A stretch of DNA of 64,000 nt from Chromatiaceae bacterium. GTDB lineage: Bacteria; Pseudomonadota; Gammaproteobacteria; Chromatiales; Chromatiaceae. The notes beneath the pieces are model-generated. The model saw nothing but the letters and a program-made list of their open reading frames with translations. It made no database searches and had not been told where the DNA came from. Numbering within the stretch: position 1 is the first letter of the stretch; each line of letters starts with the position of its first letter. The stretch is taken from assembly GCA_024235215.1 (NCBI GenBank), contig JACKMU010000010.1, positions 1 to 64,000 of the forward strand, given 5' to 3'. This document shows positions 19,135-27,409 of this stretch, piece by piece. A program made the position numbers and the translations under genes.

Positions 19135-19605
19135 GTGGTTCGCCTACTGTTTCTTTGGCTTTGGGTTATATTTTTTTCCGGATGCAGCTCAGAGCAGACA
19201 CCGGAACTGCAGATCAGAGCGTTGATAGGGCGTGCCGAAGAGGTCATCGAAGCCCGTTCACTGAGGCGTGTCGGTCCGCTGTTATCTGACTCCTATCAGG
19301 ACCAACAGAATCGCAACAAGCGCGATTTGATCGGGCTGCTGGGAGGGTATTTTCTACGCAATCAATCGATCCATCTGCTCGTGCAGATCGATCACATCGA
19401 ATTGCAGGATGAGACTCGTGCACGGGTGAGGTTGTACTGCGCGCTGGCCGCTCAGCCTCTAGCTGACATTGGACAGTTGCTGGCGCTGCGTGCCGCACTT
19501 TACCGGTTTGATCTGACATTGGCTTTTGAGGAAGAAGAGTGGCGCGTCGTCGGTGGTCGCTGGCAGCCGGCGACGCGGGAGGATTTTCTTGGTATCGAGC
19601 GCTAG
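19135..19605 (+). CDS. Small lipoprotein with NTF2/SnoaL-like fold
   Basis: A 156-residue predicted lipoprotein starting at GTG 19135. The signal peptide MVRLLFLWLWVIFFSGCSSE ends in a good lipobox (FSGC). The rest resembles an NTF2-like accessory domain: a helical start (LQIRALIGRAEEVIEARSL), SDSYQD, then strands ending in EEEWRVVGGRWQPATREDF. No catalytic motif can be seen. Co-directional with the DUF302 gene and only 4 bases downstream. Function unknown. Confidence 0.75.
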   Translation: MVRLLFLWLWVIFFSGCSSEQTPELQIRALIGRAEEVIEARSLRRVGPLLSDSYQDQQNRNKRDLIGLLGGYFLRNQSIHLLVQIDHIELQDETRARVRLYCALAAQPLADIGQLLALRAALYRFDLTLAFEEEEWRVVGGRWQPATREDFLGIER

Positions 19606-19982
19606 GAGCCACTCCGGCTATGGATGTTTCTACTACGGCAGGGGAAGGGTTTGCGCTCGCTCTTCCACTCCCTCGCCGCGATCCCTCATAATAACGACAG
19701 GCTCCTGGCCGGCAATTCACTGCAGCGCGTCTGATCACTTTGGTTGCGTTGGGAACCCGGCTTCCTCCGTTGATTACCACGCCGTGCAACCTTTCCCTGC
19801 AACCTCTCCAACAGCGGATTCCGGTTGAACGGCACTTTTCCTGCCTAGACAGAGGGCTGGATCAGGTGCAGAAAGCAGCACCGACCCGTACCGCAATTGC
19901 CTGATTCAGCGCATATATCCTCAATTTGGCACATTATCTGCATTAACCGTTTACAGATTCTTTCAGTTTCAGGTTAAACGAT
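19606..19982. other. Intergenic region before fliK
   Basis: About 377 bases without a supportable gene. The last 60 bases are AT-rich and hold the sigma-54-like promoter for fliK. I see nothing else with confidence. Confidence 0.5.
19927..19941 (+). promoter_or_regulatory. Sigma-54-type promoter upstream of fliK
   Basis: TGGCACATTATCTGC has GG and GC at the -24/-12 spacing of RpoN promoters (TGGCAC-N5-TTGC), with one mismatch. It lies 41 bases before the fliK start, which would give a leader of about 30 bases. RpoN control of flagellar genes is usual in many gammaproteobacteria. Confidence 0.65.
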
Positions 19983-21122
19983 ATGAATGGCCCGTTTATC
20001 GCTCCGAGCGCAGGCAATTTCACTTTAAGTCTGTTGGCTGTATCGAACTCTGTCAAAAGCGCGATTGGAGCTCCCTTAGAACTCCAAGGCCCTGATTTTG
20101 CTTATTTTATGGATCAGGAGAAAGGGCTGACAGAATTTCTCAATGAACTCAAGGATCTGTTGCCGGAACAGGATTTCAGTCAGATAGAAGCGCTGATCAG
20201 CGACGGCAACGGATTGCCGCCTGCGGTTGAATCGGAGATTGAAATGGCCCTTCAGTTAGCCGGTGCTCCATTTCAGATCATGGCCAATCCAGTACAGGAC
20301 GATAAAGCAGAGGCGTCGCCAGCCCTACCGGCAGAGCTGCCGCTCCCAACTTCCTTGCTGCGGCCCGCCATGAGCAGTGAGACGACACTGCCCAGCTCCG
20401 CACCACGCATTGCGGTAATGGAAACAGACAGAATTTTTCGTGCAGGCACGGAGTTGTACAAATTTGATCCCGAGCCACTCGCAGGATCCGGTAAACTGGT
20501 TACGCCGGAACCGGGTAGGCTCACGGGCGGAAGCGTTGATTCACTGCAGGCGGAAGTGGAGTCGCTAGCAGGCACCCGAGGATGGGTGCCGACGAAGCCG
20601 GAGGATGGACTCCAGTCCACGGCGTTAACGCTAATGAAGTCGGTCGAATCCCCGTTATCTGCACGCACCGACCCAGCCGTGTCGCTCAAGCTGGATACCC
20701 CGTTGGGGAGTAAAGGCTGGGATCAGGGAGTGAGTGAGCGAATTCTATGGATGTTGGGCAATTCGATTCAAGGTGCCTCACTGCGTATTACCCCGGCTCA
20801 TCTGGGACCCATTGAAATCCAGATATCCATGCAAAAGGATCAGGCAAATGTCAGTTTCTCCACCCAGCACACAGCGGTGCGGGAGGCGTTGGAAGCGAGC
20901 ATCCCCAGGTTGCGTGAGATGTTCCAGGAGAACAATCTTCAGCTGGTCAATGTTGATGTGGGGCAGCGTGGCGGTTCACAGCAGCGCGCCTCGGAGGAAG
21001 GTGGCGGGGGCAGGCATGACTTTCGGAACGGAATGGCGCAGTCCGATTTCATCACTGCTGAAACAGAGGATCTCACCAGACATGCGAGCGCCATCGAGGG
21101 TTTGCTGGACGACTACGCCTGA
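19983..21122 (+). CDS. fliK: Flagellar hook-length control protein FliK
   Basis: Measures hook length and triggers the export switch in the flagellar type III system. The 379 residues have a long low-complexity, Pro/Ser-rich N-terminal part and a conserved C-terminal FliK domain (about residues 265-340): LRITPAHLGPIEIQISMQK, then AVREALEASIPRLREMFQEN and LQLVNVDV. It stands alone, with no other flagellar gene in the window, but with a sigma-54-like promoter. The product is shorter than many FliK proteins, and the C-terminal identification is the firm part. Confidence 0.85.
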   Translation: MNGPFIAPSAGNFTLSLLAVSNSVKSAIGAPLELQGPDFAYFMDQEKGLTEFLNELKDLLPEQDFSQIEALISDGNGLPPAVESEIEMALQLAGAPFQIMANPVQDDKAEASPALPAELPLPTSLLRPAMSSETTLPSSAPRIAVMETDRIFRAGTELYKFDPEPLAGSGKLVTPEPGRLTGGSVDSLQAEVESLAGTRGWVPTKPEDGLQSTALTLMKSVESPLSARTDPAVSLKLDTPLGSKGWDQGVSERILWMLGNSIQGASLRITPAHLGPIEIQISMQKDQANVSFSTQHTAVREALEASIPRLREMFQENNLQLVNVDVGQRGGSQQRASEEGGGGRHDFRNGMAQSDFITAETEDLTRHASAIEGLLDDYA

Positions 21123-21260
21123 ATTCTCACTGCTACTCCGATGCGGGTTCAGCACGGGCCCGTCTCGCGGAATTCAAGATATTCACATGCGGCTGGCGGC
21201 TTGATGGAGGATCCGGGTATCATAGTTCCTTCGTGACATGGGCCCAGGAGTCTCCTAGAG

Positions 21261-21548
21261 GTGCGATTCTTCAAACTGCTCTTCATCCTTCTGGTGATGT
21301 TGGTTGGTGCCGCATTTGCTGTGATGAACGCCGAAAATGTCAATCTGAACTACTATTTCGGTGCTACCGAACTGCCCTTGTCAGTGGTGTTGGTGGGTGC
21401 CGTCTGCGTCGGGGCGGTGCTGGGAATGTTGGCCGGACTGGCTGGATTGGCGAGTTTAAAGCGCGAAAACGCCAGTTTGCGTCGGGAGGCGCGGTTGGCT
21501 ACAGAGGAGGTAAAAAATCTGAGAACGATGCCCATCAAGGACGACTGA
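21261..21548 (+). CDS. lapA: Lipopolysaccharide assembly protein A (DUF1049)
   Basis: Inner-membrane protein of 95 residues with two transmembrane helices (about residues 3-21 and 40-64) and a short cytoplasmic coiled tail (LKRENASLRREARLATEEVKN broken by basic residues). The N-terminal VMNAENVNLNYYFG between the helices is typical of LapA/YciS. Starts at GTG 21261. lapB begins at the base after the stop. The pair regulates LPS synthesis through FtsH and LpxC in E. coli. Confidence 0.9.
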   Translation: MRFFKLLFILLVMLVGAAFAVMNAENVNLNYYFGATELPLSVVLVGAVCVGAVLGMLAGLAGLASLKRENASLRREARLATEEVKNLRTMPIKDD

Positions 21549-22739
21549 GTGGTCGTACAGGATATTCTTTGGCTGCTGCTGCCAATTGCCGCCGCATCCG
21601 GATGGTATGCGGCCAGACGCAGCGCGCCGCCTGTTGAGGAGCAGCAGAGGGACTACACGCCTGCCTATTTCAAGGGACTGAATTATCTGCTCAATGAACA
21701 GCCGGACAAAGCGATCGACGTGTTTGTGCAGATGCTTGAAGTGGACAGCGATACCGTTGAGACCCATCTTGCACTGGGTAATCTGTTTCGTCGACGCGGA
21801 GAAGTGGATCGCGCCATTCGCATTCACCAGAATCTGATCGCCAGGCCCAGATTGACTCGTGAGCATCGCGCGCAAGCACTGCTGGAACTGGGCCAAGACT
21901 ATATGCGCGCAGGCCTGTTCGACCGGGCTGAGAACCTGTTCAATGAACTGGTCGAAATGAAGAGCCAACAGGAGCTGGCTTTGCGCAATCTGCTGATTAT
22001 CTTCCAGCAAGAGAAAGAGTGGGAAAAGTGCCTGCAGACTGCCAATCGTCTCGGGCAGATTAGCGGCAAATCGTTTAACTCAGAACAAGCCTATTTTCAC
22101 TGTGAACTGGCTGAAGAGGCGCAGCTTGAGGGCGACGAGGGGAAATTCGTACAGCACCTCAAGAGTGCGCAGAGTTGCGATGCGGATTGTGTCCGGGCCA
22201 CACTGTTGCAGGGGAAACAGGAGGTTGGTCAGGATGCCTGCAGGAGCGCGATTCAGACATTGCAGAGGGTGGAACGGCAGGATCCGGACTATCTGCCGGA
22301 GGCGTTGCCGTTGTTGCTGGAGTGCTATCGCCGGATTGGTGATCGGAAAGCGTTGTCGGGCTATCTGCATGAGCTCTATCAACGTAATCAGGGGACGGGA
22401 CCGGCGCTGGCGCTGGTCGATCTGATTCAAGCGGAAGACGGGGATGCAGCGGCACTGGAGTTCCTTACCCGTTATCTGCAGAAGCGACCGGATATCGAAG
22501 GGATCGATCGCTTGATCACGTTGAGCCTGAATGGTGTGGAGGGGAGTGCAGCAGAGACGCTGCAGCTGCTACGCCGCCTGCTCAGTAAATTGCTGGCCGC
22601 GCGACTCGGCTATCAGTGCAATCATTGCGGATTCATGGCCAAGACACTGCATTGGCAGTGCCCCAGTTGCCATTTTTGGGGCAGTATCAAACCGGTACAG
22701 AGAATGGGAGAGGAGAAGCGCTGGATGGGGGCGCGTTGA
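21549..22739 (+). CDS. lapB: Lipopolysaccharide assembly protein B
   Basis: LapB/YciM is a membrane-anchored TPR protein that guides LpxC to FtsH and so balances LPS and phospholipid synthesis. The 396 residues have an N-terminal anchor (ILWLLLPIAAASGWYAARR), a chain of TPRs (for example YFKGLNYLLNEQPDKAIDVF and ALLELGQDYMRAGLFDRAE) and the C-terminal rubredoxin-like zinc site CNHCGF ... CPSC. The start is GTG at 21549, directly after the lapA stop. The order lapA-lapB-pyrF matches E. coli. Confidence 0.93.
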   Translation: MVVQDILWLLLPIAAASGWYAARRSAPPVEEQQRDYTPAYFKGLNYLLNEQPDKAIDVFVQMLEVDSDTVETHLALGNLFRRRGEVDRAIRIHQNLIARPRLTREHRAQALLELGQDYMRAGLFDRAENLFNELVEMKSQQELALRNLLIIFQQEKEWEKCLQTANRLGQISGKSFNSEQAYFHCELAEEAQLEGDEGKFVQHLKSAQSCDADCVRATLLQGKQEVGQDACRSAIQTLQRVERQDPDYLPEALPLLLECYRRIGDRKALSGYLHELYQRNQGTGPALALVDLIQAEDGDAAALEFLTRYLQKRPDIEGIDRLITLSLNGVEGSAAETLQLLRRLLSKLLAARLGYQCNHCGFMAKTLHWQCPSCHFWGSIKPVQRMGEEKRWMGAR

Positions 22740-22820
22740 CGAAGTGTCGCCCTGGATGATTGAACAGATGAGATACTCACAAGTTAAAATAATATATTAA
22801 TCATAAAGAAACAACTTATA

Positions 22821-23534
22821 ATGAAAGTAACAGATAAACACCCGCGCATCATTGTCGCACTTGATTATCCTGCCAGAGAACCTGCGCTGAAACTTGTCTC
22901 CCAGTTGGATCCGCAATTGTGCCGACTGAAGGTGGGGAAGGAGATGTTCACACGCTTGGGGCCGGCCTTCGTGGAGTTGTTGGCGGCAAAGGGTTTTCAG
23001 GTTTTTCTCGATCTGAAATTTCACGACATACCCAACACAGTGGCGGCTGCCTGTGAAGCGGCAGCAGATCTGGGCGTATGGATGATCAATCTGCACGCAT
23101 CGGGCGGAAGCCGTATGATGGACGCTGCACGTGATCGGCTGGAACAGCGCGCATCACGTCCGCTGTTGGTGGCCGTCACCATTCTGACCAGCCTGGCTGA
23201 GGCGGACCTTGCCGAAATCGGCTACTCGGGATCGCCGGAGGAGAATGTTCTGCGGCTGGCCCGATTGACCCAGACCGCCGGACTGGACGGGATCGTCTGC
23301 TCCCCGCTGGAAGCCGCTGCGGTAAGAGCTGGGTTGGGTGCGGATTTTCTGCTGGTGACTCCCGGCGTAAGGCCCGGCAGCGCGGCACTGAATGATCAGA
23401 AGCGGGTGATGACTCCGCTCGCTGCGCTGCGTGGAGGCGCCGATATGCTGGTGATTGGTCGTCCCGTCACTGCTGCCGCCAACCCAAGGGAGAGCCTGCA
23501 GGCAATCGAGGCGGAGATAGCCAGGTTCGTCTGA
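22821..23534 (+). CDS. pyrF: Orotidine 5'-phosphate decarboxylase
   Basis: Final step of UMP synthesis. The 237 residues contain the catalytic signature [16 protein letters not shown] (Asp-Lys-x-x-Asp), the N-terminal IIVALDYP and the phosphate-binding VTPGVRP ... VIGRPVT. Length is normal. The gene follows lapB after 81 bases that turn sharply AT-rich. A TATAAT overlaps the ATG itself and cannot serve this start. The ribosome-binding site is weak (AAAGAAAC). Confidence 0.96.
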   Translation: MKVTDKHPRIIVALDYPAREPALKLVSQLDPQLCRLKVGKEMFTRLGPAFVELLAAKGFQVFLDLKFHDIPNTVAAACEAAADLGVWMINLHASGGSRMMDAARDRLEQRASRPLLVAVTILTSLAEADLAEIGYSGSPEENVLRLARLTQTAGLDGIVCSPLEAAAVRAGLGADFLLVTPGVRPGSAALNDQKRVMTPLAALRGGADMLVIGRPVTAAANPRESLQAIEAEIARFV

Positions 23535-23665
23535 GTCTCTCTCTCCCCACCACGCCGGTGATTGACAGTGCTGCCGCGGCGAATTAATCTGGTCCTGCTT
23601 CCTGGAAGGGAGTGCCGGGCTCATCGGAACCCGGTTTCAATCTGTTCAACTCAGGAGAGTCAACC

Positions 23666-23956
23666 ATGGAATGGTTCACACGGATGTTATCCACTGCACT
23701 GCTGCTCGTTTCCACCCACCTGTCGGCCGCTCCGGTCGATATCAACACCGCAGATGCGGCTGCCTTGGCAGCGGCACTCAATGGCGTTGGCGAAGCCAAG
23801 GCCAGAGCCATAGTTGCGCACCGCGATCAATATGGCGCGTTCAAGTCGGCTGAAGACCTGGCATTGGTCAAAGGCATTGGCCTACGTATCGTCGAACTGA
23901 ACAGAGAGGTGATCCTGGTAAGTTCATCACCCACTGCGACCGGCGGTAGCGAGTAA
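23666..23956 (+). CDS. ComEA-like helix-hairpin-helix protein
   Basis: Exported small DNA-binding protein, 96 residues: a signal peptide (MEWFTRMLSTALLLVSTHLSA) then the ComEA domain VDINTADAAALAAALNGVGE, with two helix-hairpin-helix motifs (GVGEAKARAIV and VKGIGLRIVELN). Such proteins bind incoming DNA in the periplasm during natural transformation, though many short versions are unstudied. AGGAGAG 9 bases upstream supports ATG 23666 over in-frame starts further up. Confidence 0.88.
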   Translation: MEWFTRMLSTALLLVSTHLSAAPVDINTADAAALAAALNGVGEAKARAIVAHRDQYGAFKSAEDLALVKGIGLRIVELNREVILVSSSPTATGGSE

Positions 23957-24196
23957 CGCCTGCGACTGGGCAAGAGTCCGCAATGGCCCGGGCGGGGTGG
24001 CCGGAATCCGGGAGAATCCGGGTTCCGGCAGCCACCGGGAAGCACCCGGAAACTTTTGTGCAAGGGGGGCATCGTCAATCTGACGAGCGCTCTGACCAGG
24101 GGTTACCCTGTCTCACTTCGGCGCGTTTTTTTCCGTGCCGGGCTCACCGGTTGAGTCCGGCCGGGGGTTATACTTGGGCAAAAAAGGGAAGTCTTC

Positions 24197-27100
24197 ATGC
24201 TCAAGCTCTACCAATCCAACCGTACCGAATACCTGGCGGATCTGCTGATCGAGATCACCCGGCAGCCTTCAAGAGATCCCTTTGCTGCGGAAACCGTAGT
24301 GGTTCCTCATGCGGGCATGGGTCGCTGGCTTTCACTGCAGATCGCCGAGCGCACCGGAGTTTGTGCCAATTACCGTTTCCCCCTGCCGGCGGGTTTTATC
24401 TGGGAGATGTTCGCTCGGTTGCTGCCCGGTCTGCCGAATCAGGAACACTACGCTCCGGCTGTGATGCAGTGGTCCCTCTTTGCGCTGTTGGGAAAGATGG
24501 GTAGCGAGCCTCTGTTTCGACAGGTGGCGCACTATCTTGCCGAAGGGGGAGAACAGGGACGGTTCGAGCTGGCGTGCCGGCTGGCGTTCTGTTTCGACCA
24601 GTATCTGGTCTATCGACCTGATTGGATTCAGGCCTGGGAGGCCGGTCGCAGCGCCACCCCCCATGACGGCTGGCAGGCGGAACTCTGGCGCCGCCTGCGC
24701 CATTCGACGGGCACGGATCACTGGGTCGACCTGCAGCGCAGACTGTCGGGTATGCAGGGCGCGTTGCCGGCACTTGCGGAACGGCTTCCAGAGCGTGTTT
24801 CACTGTTTGCACTGCCCACGCTCTCCAGTGGTTATCTTGCGCTGCTGTCGCAACTGGCCGAATGGATGGATATCCACCTGTTCCTGCTCAACCCCTGCGC
24901 CGAGTATTGGAGTGGAATTGTCCAGCCGGACGAACGCAGCGGTCGACAGCTTATCGATGGCACGTCTGCGCTCTATCTGGAGAGCGGCAATCCTCTGTTA
25001 GCCTCTTTGGGACGTCAGGGGAGGGATTTTGTTGCCGTGCTACTTGAGCTCGATCCACCGACTATCGACCTTTTCGGTGAACCAGAGCGTAACACGCTGC
25101 TGGCACAGCTGCAGCGGGACATACTGTATCTGCAGGATGGAACGCTGGGCGAACGGCACGCGGTCGATCCGGACGATGGCTCGATAAGCATTCACAGCTG
25201 CCATGGTCCGATGCGCGAGGTGGAGGTATTGCGGGATCAGTTGCTGGATCTGTTCCAGCAGCATCCGGATCTGCAACCCCATCAGGTATTGGTGATGACA
25301 CCGGACATGGCGCAGTATGCACCCTATATCGATGCGGTTTTCAACGATGATAGCGGCAGCGTATCTATTCCGTTTGCGATCGCCGAACGCGGTACGGCAT
25401 CGGAGAGCCCGCTGATCAAAGCGTTTCTGCAGCTGCTCGACATGCCATCAGGACGCTACCAGAGCAGCGAGTTGCTGTCACTGCTCGAAGTCTCGGCGAT
25501 TCGCCGCCGATTCTCCATAGCTGAAGGCGATCTGGCAACACTCCACCGCTGGGTTGGTGAGAGTGGTATCCGTTGGGGGCGCGATGCTGCCAATCGTGGT
25601 GAACTGGGTCTGCCGGAAACCGACCAGAACAGCTGGCGCGCTGGCCTGGATCGGATGCTGCTGGGCCTTGCGCTTCCTGGCGAGGAGCGGCAGTTGTTCG
25701 CGGGCGTGCTTCCCTATGATCAGATCGAGGGGTCAGATGCGCAGTTGTTGAGCAGCCTTTATGCTTTTACCGATCAGCTGTTTGAACTGCCGCAGCGCCT
25801 TGCCGGCATCCACCCGCTAGCACGCTGGAGCGGCATCCTCAACGAGTTGATCTTCCTCTTCTTTCAGCCGGATGAGGCGGAGGAGCTGCAGCTGCAACGG
25901 CTACGTGCGCTGCTCACCGAGCTGTTGCAGAGTGCTCAACTGGCCGGTTTCGATGAGCCTGTTTCGTTGACGCTGTTACACCGACAGTTGTTGCAGCAGT
26001 TACAGAGCGGCAGCGGTACCGGCGGGTTTCTCGGTGGTGGTGTGACCTTCTGCGCATTGGCACCGATGCGCAGCCTGCCGTTCGAAGTGATCTGCCTGCT
26101 CGGCATGAACGATGGACTTTTCCCGTCCAACCGGCCACCGGTCGAGTTCGATCTGATGGCGCGCCATTACCGGCTTGGTGACCGCCGCCGACGGGTGGAG
26201 GATCGTTATCTGTTCTTGGAGATGCTGATCAGCGCACGCCGCGCGCTTTGTATCTGCTACACCGGGCAGGATATACGCGACAACAGCACCTTACCACCGT
26301 CGGTATTCGTCAGCGAATTGATGGACTATCTGGATAACTCCTGCTTTTTAGCAGACGGCAGGGAGCTGCGTTCCCAGCTATTGTTCAAGCACCATCTGCA
26401 ACCGTTTCACCCCAGCTATTTCCCGGAGCATGGCAGGTTGTTCAGCTACGATCGCAACATGGCGGCCGCCGCACATGCCCGAACGCAGCCGCAGCATCCA
26501 ATGGCCCATCTGCTGCGGTCGCCGTTGCCCCAACCCGAAGGTGAGTGGCGCCAGCTCGGGTTGGATCAGTTGATCTCCTTCTATGCCAATCCGGTCCGGT
26601 ACCTGCTGCGTGAACGGCTTGGGGTGCTGATAGAACGGGAGGAGCAGGCGCTCGATACCCGGGATCCATTCGAGCTGGACTATTTCGAACAGGATCGCCT
26701 AGGCAGCCGGCTGATCGAATCGGCACTGGAAAAGGGCAGTGCGGCGCAACTGCTGGATACGGAACGGGCCGCCGGGCGTCTGCCTCACGGACGGGTGGGC
26801 GAGCGGTTGTTCCAGCAACTGGGGCAGCAGGTCGACCGTTTGGTGGAAGGGCGGGTAAATATTGAAAATTATAAAACAAAAGAGTTAGTTACAATAAATT
26901 ACTGCCATAATGATTTAAGTATATACGGGGTACTGCCTGCCCCGTTTGAGCACGGGCTATCAGGCTACAGCTTCAAACCACTCTCCGCCTCGCGCCAGCT
27001 GGGACTCTGGATAGCCCACCTGGCGCGGAATCTTCCTGGCAGCGCCGGTGCTCCCTGCGCCACCCGCTGGCTGAGTGGAGATGGGTTGCTCACATTCTCT

Positions 27101-27409
27101 TCGGATGTGAATGCGGCAGCGTTGCTTGGGGAGCTTCTTGATCTCTATTGGAAGGGACTCAGCACACCGTTGCATCTCTTCCCGAAGAGCTCCCGGGAGT
27201 ATGTCGGTCAGCTGCTGAAAGGGGGGGAGAGCGCGTCTGCTCTCGACAAGGCATGGCGCCTGTGGGCTGGGGGGTATCAGGGGTTCGGTGAGTTCTCCAA
27301 TGCCTACTATCAACTTGCATTCCCCCTTGGCGATGTGTTGGACGAGGAGTTTCAGCGGCTGAGTGAGCAGGTTTTCCACCCCTTGTTGACAGCGTTGGAG
27401 CTGACCTGA
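24197..27409 (+). CDS. recC: Exodeoxyribonuclease V subunit RecC
   Basis: Chi-recognising subunit of RecBCD, which processes double-strand ends for recombination and degrades foreign DNA. The 1070 residues begin MLKLYQSNRTEYLADLL and show VVPHAGMGRWLSLQIA, SIHSCHGPMREVEVLRDQLL, CALAPMRSLPFEVICLLGMND and FPSNRPPVEFDLM, all typical of RecC. The stop shares one base with the recB start. Bases 26855-26925 drop to about 17% GC and code for Asn/Lys/Ile-rich residues 887-910, unlike their surroundings. The order recC-recB-recD is close to E. coli, but without ptrA. Confidence 0.97.
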   Translation: MLKLYQSNRTEYLADLLIEITRQPSRDPFAAETVVVPHAGMGRWLSLQIAERTGVCANYRFPLPAGFIWEMFARLLPGLPNQEHYAPAVMQWSLFALLGKMGSEPLFRQVAHYLAEGGEQGRFELACRLAFCFDQYLVYRPDWIQAWEAGRSATPHDGWQAELWRRLRHSTGTDHWVDLQRRLSGMQGALPALAERLPERVSLFALPTLSSGYLALLSQLAEWMDIHLFLLNPCAEYWSGIVQPDERSGRQLIDGTSALYLESGNPLLASLGRQGRDFVAVLLELDPPTIDLFGEPERNTLLAQLQRDILYLQDGTLGERHAVDPDDGSISIHSCHGPMREVEVLRDQLLDLFQQHPDLQPHQVLVMTPDMAQYAPYIDAVFNDDSGSVSIPFAIAERGTASESPLIKAFLQLLDMPSGRYQSSELLSLLEVSAIRRRFSIAEGDLATLHRWVGESGIRWGRDAANRGELGLPETDQNSWRAGLDRMLLGLALPGEERQLFAGVLPYDQIEGSDAQLLSSLYAFTDQLFELPQRLAGIHPLARWSGILNELIFLFFQPDEAEELQLQRLRALLTELLQSAQLAGFDEPVSLTLLHRQLLQQLQSGSGTGGFLGGGVTFCALAPMRSLPFEVICLLGMNDGLFPSNRPPVEFDLMARHYRLGDRRRRVEDRYLFLEMLISARRALCICYTGQDIRDNSTLPPSVFVSELMDYLDNSCFLADGRELRSQLLFKHHLQPFHPSYFPEHGRLFSYDRNMAAAAHARTQPQHPMAHLLRSPLPQPEGEWRQLGLDQLISFYANPVRYLLRERLGVLIEREEQALDTRDPFELDYFEQDRLGSRLIESALEKGSAAQLLDTERAAGRLPHGRVGERLFQQLGQQVDRLVEGRVNIENYKTKELVTINYCHNDLSIYGVLPAPFEHGLSGYSFKPLSASRQLGLWIAHLARNLPGSAGAPCATRWLSGDGLLTFSSDVNAAALLGELLDLYWKGLSTPLHLFPKSSREYVGQLLKGGESASALDKAWRLWAGGYQGFGEFSNAYYQLAFPLGDVLDEEFQRLSEQVFHPLLTALELT

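Noticed and set aside
22814..22823. TATAAT just at the pyrF start as its promoter
   Set aside because: The box overlaps the ATG, so transcription from it would start inside the gene.
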